Origin: Pipra filicauda
Lineage: Eukaryota > Chordata > Aves > Passeriformes > Pipridae
Assembly (NCBI RefSeq): GCF_003945595.2
Contig: NW_024103696.1
Span: forward strand, 2,046,001-2,110,000
Length of the DNA: 64,000 nucleotides
Direction: 5' to 3'
Positions 57,401-64,000 of this stretch are shown here, piece by piece. The position numbers and the translations under genes are program-made. Each line of letters starts with the position of its first letter. Positions within the stretch are counted from its first letter, which is position 1. The notes below the pieces were generated by a model. That model was not told the origin of the DNA. It worked only from the letters and a program-made list of their open reading frames with translations, and did not search any database.

Positions 57401-59750
57401 TAATTTGCCTTCTGGAAGTGCCTGCCTTATTACACAACAGAAGCATGGGCAAACAATTTACACGATTTTTCATAGCATCACAGATGCTTAACAGATAAAT
57501 AGAAGAGGCAGACTGGTGCATTCTCAATGCTACAAAATGAAGTATTATGTTATGGTGCAAACTGAAGCAAAATAGAACTTAAATTGAGCTGACTGCGGAT
57601 GAACTTTAAAAAAAAAGTCTGATACTTGCAAAATATCTTTTTTTCTCCAAAGAAAATAATAATTGAATTTTTATGAAATTTTCATTATCTGAATGAGCAA
57701 TATAGCAAAACAAATAGGTAAATTGTCAGCTATGGAAATGTTCTGAAACACTGCAATTTAGTTACTTAATTGTCAGATTACATTCAGGTGATTATTCATT
57801 TAGCTTTCATAGCAATGTGATGCCTCTTGTTTTAATAGTGGATATGGATGGAGAAAGAAGTAGTGTGACAATATTCTTAACTGAACACTTTCATTGCACC
57901 TATTGAGTGGTTGCTCAGCTTTTCAATTAATTGTGAAAATTCTTCTTGTTCTAGTCCATCAACAACAACAGTAAAAAAAAATCCTCATAGAACTAAATTA
58001 AATCAAAGCTTTATTTGTTAAATGCCAAAGTAACCCTGGTCAAAAATAAACAGATTTATTCTAGTTTCATGATAAACTTCGTCACTTATACTACTCATGG
58101 AAGCACTTGCAGCATGAAAAGTCGTGCTAACCAATGATTACTTGGTAAAGATCACTTAATAGCAATTGTCTCAAACTGCTACCACTCACTCTTTGGATGT
58201 AAGAAATATGGTCTTAACAGAAGCAGATATATTCTGTTTTATATTGAAAAGATAAAGTAGTATTTGCTCTTGTCCTTGACAGCAGTTTTACGTGAAGGTA
58301 GGACTTCATAGTGTGTACTTGAGCTCATAGATTCAAGCCTTGCAAACTGGCTAGAACTGGTCCCCTGAACTTAACTGTTTCCGGTACTGAAGAAGCTATT
58401 AAAGCTCTTCTTGGCTGTGGTTTGCCAAAGCTCACTCTTTCCTTATCTCACCAGCTCTTCCATTTGGTTCTTTATAACCTGTTTTTCTATGAGTGCTGTA
58501 TAATCAGTCTGGTGTGTGTTTGCCTAGTTGTCTGACTGTTTGCACCTCAAACAACTGCTGCAAAACCAGACAATTTCAATTACATTCTCAGTCAAATTTT
58601 GCAAACTCCAACTCTTCAAAAGGTTATTAAGTTTCTGTACTTTTTGTGATAGATGACAGCCAAATAAAGGATATACTCCCAGCTGATCTGTTCTTGAGAG
58701 AAAAGCTGCAGTATAAACACAACCTTTATTCCATGTCATATGATCCACAGAGAAAAGAATTATGAACACTTCAGATAAAGGGGAAGCTTATACTGGTGTC
58801 CTCTTAGGCATGGGCATAAGGATCAAATCCATGGAAACCAGGATTCATTAGCTGGGCTCTCACAAAATTACCTCTTCTTTTCCTCACAGCTTTCTCCTCA
58901 TGTCCTTGGGCTTGGGTTTGAGTGTTTGTTTTTTTTTGGTTGAGTGTTGGTTTTGTGATTTTTTTTTAATTTATTTATTTTTTTAATTTTCCTTCTCTAG
59001 CACTGTTTAAAAGGGTGCTTTGCAGTTTTTGGCATGAAGCCTAATTTTTCCATAAATAAACGGGCATTTTGTCCAGCTATAAAATGCACTAGCATTACCA
59101 AGATTTTTTTAGCTCAAATGAGCCATTTCCCCCTTTAATTACTTTATACATATATGGCATGTATACATGATGGAACCTACAGTCTTACTATATGCTGTGC
59201 TGTGATCTCATATTTCTACATCAAAAGGATGGAATATTAAATGAAAAATTAGTAAGAACTGCACAGTCACTAGTCAGTATGTCCATTACTTTTCTTTCAA
59301 TAACCAGATTTCATGGGGGAGCAGGGGGGAAATAAAACTGGTCATTTTTTTCTGTTGAAATTCATATTTTTCCATAGGAAACATATGATTTTGAGAAATA
59401 CTGTGATTTCTTAATTAGGAGAATTGAAGGGAAAATGGGTTTTAATTCAAAGTTTCAAAGAAAAAATCATGTTAAAATATTTCTTTAAACTAATTTTGAA
59501 ATTAAATGCCATTTCTAAAATTAATTTTGAAACTAAAAATATAATATAAAAATATCACTTGGGGAGAATTTTCAAAATATTGTATTTCAAGACTTGTAAT
59601 AAAAAGTCCTTGGAAAATTTACACATTTAATGAAATGAAAACTCATTTTAAATTACTGTAAATTTTGAATCTTCTTTTTAATAATTCAAATACAGCTAGA
59701 AAATGATACAATTTTTAAAGAAAATCACCTAATCATGAAATAGAAATGAG
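54421..59750. other. Long AT-rich unique stretch
   Basis: More than 5 kb without a recognised gene or transposon. T-rich low complexity lies at about 58925-58990. Confidence 0.5.
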
Positions 59751-59870
59751 TTCTCAAAAGATCTTGTAGTCTAATTCCTTACCCCATAGCAGGATGTATG
59801 TATGCCCCATAGCTGAATGTATATTGGTCCTGAAGGCAATTTTTGAAAATCTTTTTCACTAACTTGCAAT
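59751..59870 (-). mobile_element. Possible very old CR1-like scrap
   Basis: AAAAGATCTTGTAGTCTAATTCC and CCCCATAGCAGGATG loosely resemble the start of an old CR1 3' region read in reverse. Too diverged to be certain. Confidence 0.25.
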
Positions 59871-60254
59871 GAGAAGAATTTAAATCATTAAAATATTCAA
59901 AGTGAGATATTAAAGGAGAAATTGGCTGCAACAGAAAAATATTTTATGTCTAAGAATAAAGACAAAAAAGATAGAATATATTTCAGTCCTGACAACTTAT
60001 CTGGGTTTAAAAGGGACTATACAGAGAATTAATTCTCGGAGAATGTAGAAAAAGCGTCCTCCTATAATGGTAGTTGTGTTGCTCAGATGAAAAATCAATC
60101 TCCTATGGAGAAGGATCTGCAGTCCAAACCTCATCACCCCACGGCTGTAGCAGTACTAAAGCAGCTCCTGGGCTGATTACTCATCCTTTGTTGGTGTATA
60201 TTATTTAGAGCAATGCATACAAGAATATTACCTGGGAATTCATCTGACTCCTAC

Positions 60255-60432
60255 GACTTTTCACATATCATGAAGAGTGGCTTGGCAACTGTATCAGTCA
60301 ATTCCTTCCAGGCTCTGGACTGCATCTCACTGGGTCTCATAGACTTATGTATGTTCAGCTTTCTCAAGTGGTCATGAACCTGATCTTCTCTTACAGAGGG
60401 GGAGGACTTTGCTCCCCCAGTCCCCATCTGGC
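60255..60432 (-). mobile_element. CR1 ORF2 internal piece, minus strand
   Basis: ATATCATGAAGAGTGGCTTG, AATTCCTTCCAGGCTCTGG, CTCAAGTGGTCATGAACCTG and TTTGCTCCCCCAGTCCCCAT are CR1 sequence upstream of the RT catalytic box, in reverse. The frame 60460-60251 reads REDQVHDHLRKLNIHKSM and AKPLFMICEKS, which is CR1 RT. Neither CR1 end is present, so it is an isolated internal fragment. Confidence 0.88.
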
Positions 60433-60460
60433 AGTCCAACCACATATACATCAGAAGCAT

Positions 60461-62599
60461 TAGTTAATTGTATTTAAGAGTTTTTTGCACTGCCTGCAAG
60501 AGAAGTTTACTTGGTTTGGTGACTGAAATTAAACAATATAGAAATCAGAGTCCAGTTTTCTTGTTACTTGAAAAATTTAACTTAAATTCTTTCCAGATTT
60601 TATAAAAACTCGGTTGTTAGTAAAAATCCCAAAAATTTCTGGCTAGTCTATATAATCATTATTTCTAGTTTCCTAAAAAGAATATGAGAAATTTAATTTT
60701 GCTTAATGCCATCTTCATAGCATTCAGTGATAGCTAAAGACGGGCAGCCAAACTGGCTAACCAATTTTAGTGAAGGGTCACCCTCTACACCTGTCAGTCT
60801 GCCTTGTACTTTTTATCATATGCAGTTCTATACAACCTGTAGTATAGGAGATTATCCAAGTATGCAGCACATAGTGTGCAGCTAACTTTCAGTAAGCCTG
60901 AAACACCTGTTTCATCAGGTAGCACTCAAAAAGTTGCTTGTCCACCACATTATAGTAATCTTTATTTTTTTTGTAAATATGATGGATTTAAACATATTTA
61001 TAATTATGATTCTGATTAGACAAAGAATTTGTTAAAAACAATTACTAAGACAATTTATAGATCATTCCTTATATGTGCATTGCCAACTAAAGTCAGATTT
61101 GTTTTATTTATTAACCTTTTTTAAAACTAAACTTCCTTTAAATAAATAGGTTTTGCTCTTTAGCATTTATTAGGTCAGTTTGTGAATTTTTGTACAAGTC
61201 ACATAATACTGGTTCATATGCTCTGTGAATAGATGATCTCCTAGATTGCCTTTATTTCCTTTCAAAAATAGTTTTGCTTGGTGATTCTACTATATATCCT
61301 AGTCATCAAAAAAAGGAAACCTCACTTGAATGCTCATGTGAAACACATTTAAATCAAACAAATGTTCATGAATGAAAAAGACTATTAGGCAGCTGAGTCA
61401 AATCCCATGTTCTAATTTGGTAATTTGTGTCAGGATCAATATAGTACACTATTTTACAATGTCTTACTATGATTTCCATTGAAAAATAAAGTAAAATCAA
61501 GTGTAAAATCATGAGTGTTATGTTATGCTATGACATTTGAATAATAATATGGTTCTGAGATACACAAAATATTAAGATTTATTGTTTACCAAGAATCCCA
61601 GTAGAGTGCCTTAACTGTGAACTCAGTCCTCTTCTCTGCTGATAAACTTGTCCTATTAAGACTCTAGTCATTTGTCTGTTTTTATTCCTACATTTCTAAA
61701 TACAATCTTGTAGAGTAAGTACCCAAAAGATGAGAAAGCTGTTGAGATTGGTTCTGCTATATTAATTCCGTTCAACATACATTTTCTGATGTGAAGTAGC
61801 TTTCAGAATTAGCTGCTGTCCATATGAATATGTTGCAATGATGGAATTTAAAGCTTACAAAACTGTTTATATGATTAATATAAACATGATTTTGTTCGAA
61901 GTCACAGTGCATTCTGTGTCTATTGCTGTATTGGAAGAAGTTAAGCAGCTAAGACATTCAGAGTGGCTTATAATACTTTATACATGACTTTTGTCAGCTT
62001 TGTTGCAGTATGTATTGTAAATCCTTTGGCACAGTCATGGTCTACTAGGCCAATAATCTCCTTTCTGAAATGCCTTTAAATATGTATTTACATGAGAGCA
62101 TAATAGCTCCGAAGAAACAATTATGACCAAGAAAGTCTACAACCCCTGTTTAAAAAGTCAAGAAGCTGTTACATTCTTCTCAGTTAACTGAGATTCTCTG
62201 TTTCGATGAAGTAACTAATTTTATTCTCATCTAACAAGCATTTTAAACTAATCTGTCTTTGAATTAGTAGAGCATCACATGAGAATCAAGGGGCTTCATC
62301 CCAGCTGCAGCTGAAGATGACAAACATATAGTTGCTAAATTTTATCAAAACTGAACGCAATATGAACAATACAAATTTCTGGGGGAAAAAATCCCAAAAT
62401 ATAAATCAAAGACAATCAGAATTAGAAGTTTTTACTCACTTTTTAATTCACCCCAAAGGAAGATGGAGAACAGAAAGCTATCAAGAACACTATATCTCAG
62501 ATCAGCCACACTTAAAAATTCTGACAATTGCATAGATACGAGTGCCATACTGTAAATCAAGAATTGAAAATACTACTTCAGCGGGAATGTTGACAAAGA
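60461..62599. other. AT-rich unique DNA
   Basis: Nothing recognised. Confidence 0.5.
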
Positions 62600-62905
62600 A
62601 TAGAATCATAGAATGATTTGGGTTGGAAGGGACTTAAAGATCGTCTAGTTCCAGCCCCCCTGCCATGGGCAGGGACACCTTCCACTAAACCAGGTTGCTC
62701 AGAGCTCCATCCAACCTGACCTCAAATACTTCTGGGGATGGGGCATTCACAGCTTCTCTGGGCATCTGGGTAACCTGTTCCAGTGCTTCATCACCCTCAC
62801 AGTAAATAATTTCATCCTAATAGCTAATCTAAACCTACTTTCTTTCTCTTTGAAGCCAGTCACCCTTGTCCTGTCACTACATTCTCTTTAAGTCCTCTAA
62901 CTTTC
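62600..62905 (-). mobile_element. CR1 LINE 3' end, minus strand
   Basis: ATAGAATCATAGAATGATTT, GGGTTGGAAGGGACTTAAAG, CTGCCATGGGCAGGGACACC, TTCCACTAAACCAGGTTGCTC, CAGTGCTTCATCACCCTCAC and CTTGTCCTGTCACTACA form a complete CR1 3' region in reverse. It is the best match to this subfamily in the window and serves as reference for the scrap at 22.4 kb. Confidence 0.95.
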
Positions 62906-64000
62906 AATCTTTTTTCATCTTAATTATTTTAAGATCATAAAACCTAGCAGCTAAACCTTCAAAAATTAAAATTGTTATCCATATGTCAGAGACAGAAGTA
63001 AGAACCTACGTAATGTTATGAGACAATCAATTTTAATAGTCTAATGCAAATTTCAACTTTTGTCATAAATTTTCAAGTACAAAATAAACAGCCTTTGGTC
63101 AATATTTACTTATATATTTTCAGTTCTCTTTTAGTCTGCTATTTGCTCAAAATGACAGTTAAATGCAGATCCTTCCTGGTGGTTTTTTTTCTTTATATAA
63201 AAAAAAAAAAGAAAAGAAAAATCCTGTAGCTTTGTATCTGTCTCCTCATATTTAAAATGTGAAATGGGAATCAAAATCTTCCATAGATACAATCAACTCC
63301 GAAAAAGAAGGTAGTCTTATATGATTCAGAGGGAGGCAGGCCCATTTGCAGATCAACAAGCTTTTGCTGTTTTCTTAGAAACCAGGAATAACCATTTATC
63401 TGCATAAGGCAAAGCTGTTTACAGTGATTTCTGAGCACTTTGTTTCATCTAAAAGAAATTTGCATTTTCATCAGCTCATGAAGCTGATAATTAGTATCCA
63501 GAACTGATGTAGATCTTACCCCACAGCTTTTATACAGCATGGCATTTTCTTTTCATGGGATCACAACCCTGGGAAATGCAGTCTTTACTCACATTGCCTG
63601 ATTGGTTTGTCTAGATTTCTAAGTACTTTTTTTTTTCCCCCCAACATAAACTATCATTTGTAGCCATTTTCATTTGGCAGTTTTGCATCCTGTTTTTCCT
63701 GAAAGTCTTCATTCAGACTCACCCTGGATGTTCGCCAGAACCAAAACAATTCTCATTCTACTTAAAATGCTTGCCCTTGTATACGTGCATGTGTGTAATA
63801 GGTAATGGATCTGAATTTAACTTTACAGAATGATGAGCTAGGCATATTTGTCTCCCTGATCCATTAGACACTGGAGGACACAGATCATTGTAGCAGACAC
63901 ACTCCGTTGATGCCTTCCCATTTTGCTAATACTCAGCTTTTAACTGACATCAGCATCGTGTAGTAAAATTGCTTCCAACCTCATTTAAACAGCTGCACAT
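62906..64000. other. AT-rich unique DNA
   Basis: Nothing recognised. A-rich run at 63198-63222. Confidence 0.5.

Noticed and set aside
63198..63222. Poly-A-like run as the tail of a processed retrocopy
   Set aside because: No coding or transposon sequence upstream and no flanking duplication.
1..64000. CRISPR arrays, operons, bacterial promoters or ribosome binding sites
   Set aside because: The content (CR1, ERV LTRs, RTE) is that of an avian nuclear genome. No regular spacer-repeat array was seen, and the short tandem repeats found are not CRISPR-like.
1..64000. tRNA, U6, 7SK, 5S or other structured RNA genes
   Set aside because: I looked for their conserved internal text and saw none. 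A covariance-model search would be decisive.

Overview
The window looks like AT-rich, gene-poor nuclear DNA from a bird. The evidence is the repeat content. There are about sixteen CR1 non-LTR retrotransposon pieces in both orientations, several with the octamer-like 3' end (ATTCTRTG-type) and recognisable CR1 reverse transcriptase reading frames. There are several solo LTRs of avian endogenous retroviruses, mostly ERVL-like with 5-bp target-site duplications (TSDs). There are also three 5'-truncated copies of an RTE-clade LINE that resembles AviRTE, the family known from a patchy set of bird lineages and from filarial nematodes. No host protein-coding gene, tRNA, rRNA, snRNA or CRISPR array could be supported. 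The region is either intergenic or a very large intron.

Layout. 1.8-4.45 kb: a long CR1 (minus) broken by an RTE insertion (1904-2039) and an ERVL-like solo LTR (2216-3031). 6.0-7.9 kb: a CR1 3' end (plus) and a longer CR1 (minus) with a good RT remnant. 8-18 kb: mostly unique AT-rich DNA, one CR1, one CpG-dense hairpin and one splice-bounded open frame (16915-17047). 18.2-20.3 kb: two LTRs in the same orientation, the first a textbook solo LTR with a 15-bp perfect terminal inverted repeat. 21.6-28 kb: small CR1 scraps and unique DNA. 28.18-29.05 kb: the longest RTE copy. 30.7-33.6 kb: old CR1 pieces and an ERVL-type LTR that is itself interrupted by a CR1. 36-37.2 kb: an old LINE-like remnant and an unexplained GC-rich island. 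43.6-44.1 kb: a probable LTR piece. 45-47.4 kb: a CR1 with a nested ERVL-like LTR of the same family as the one at 2.2 kb, another CR1, and a GC-rich patch. 48.43-48.98 kb: third RTE copy. 50.9-54.4 kb: two CR1s, the second split by a 1.1-kb LTR. 60.2 and 62.6 kb: CR1 pieces. The rest is unique AT-rich DNA in which I see nothing specific.

The main biological interest is the nested transposon history. The RTE copies carry clear TSDs and (GAT)n-type 3' tails, and one lies inside a CR1, so RTE activity is younger than that CR1. Three LTRs also sit inside CR1s, while one LTR is interrupted by a CR1, so CR1 and LTR activity overlapped in time. No stretch shows genes working together; all open frames of note are transposon remnants or unassigned.
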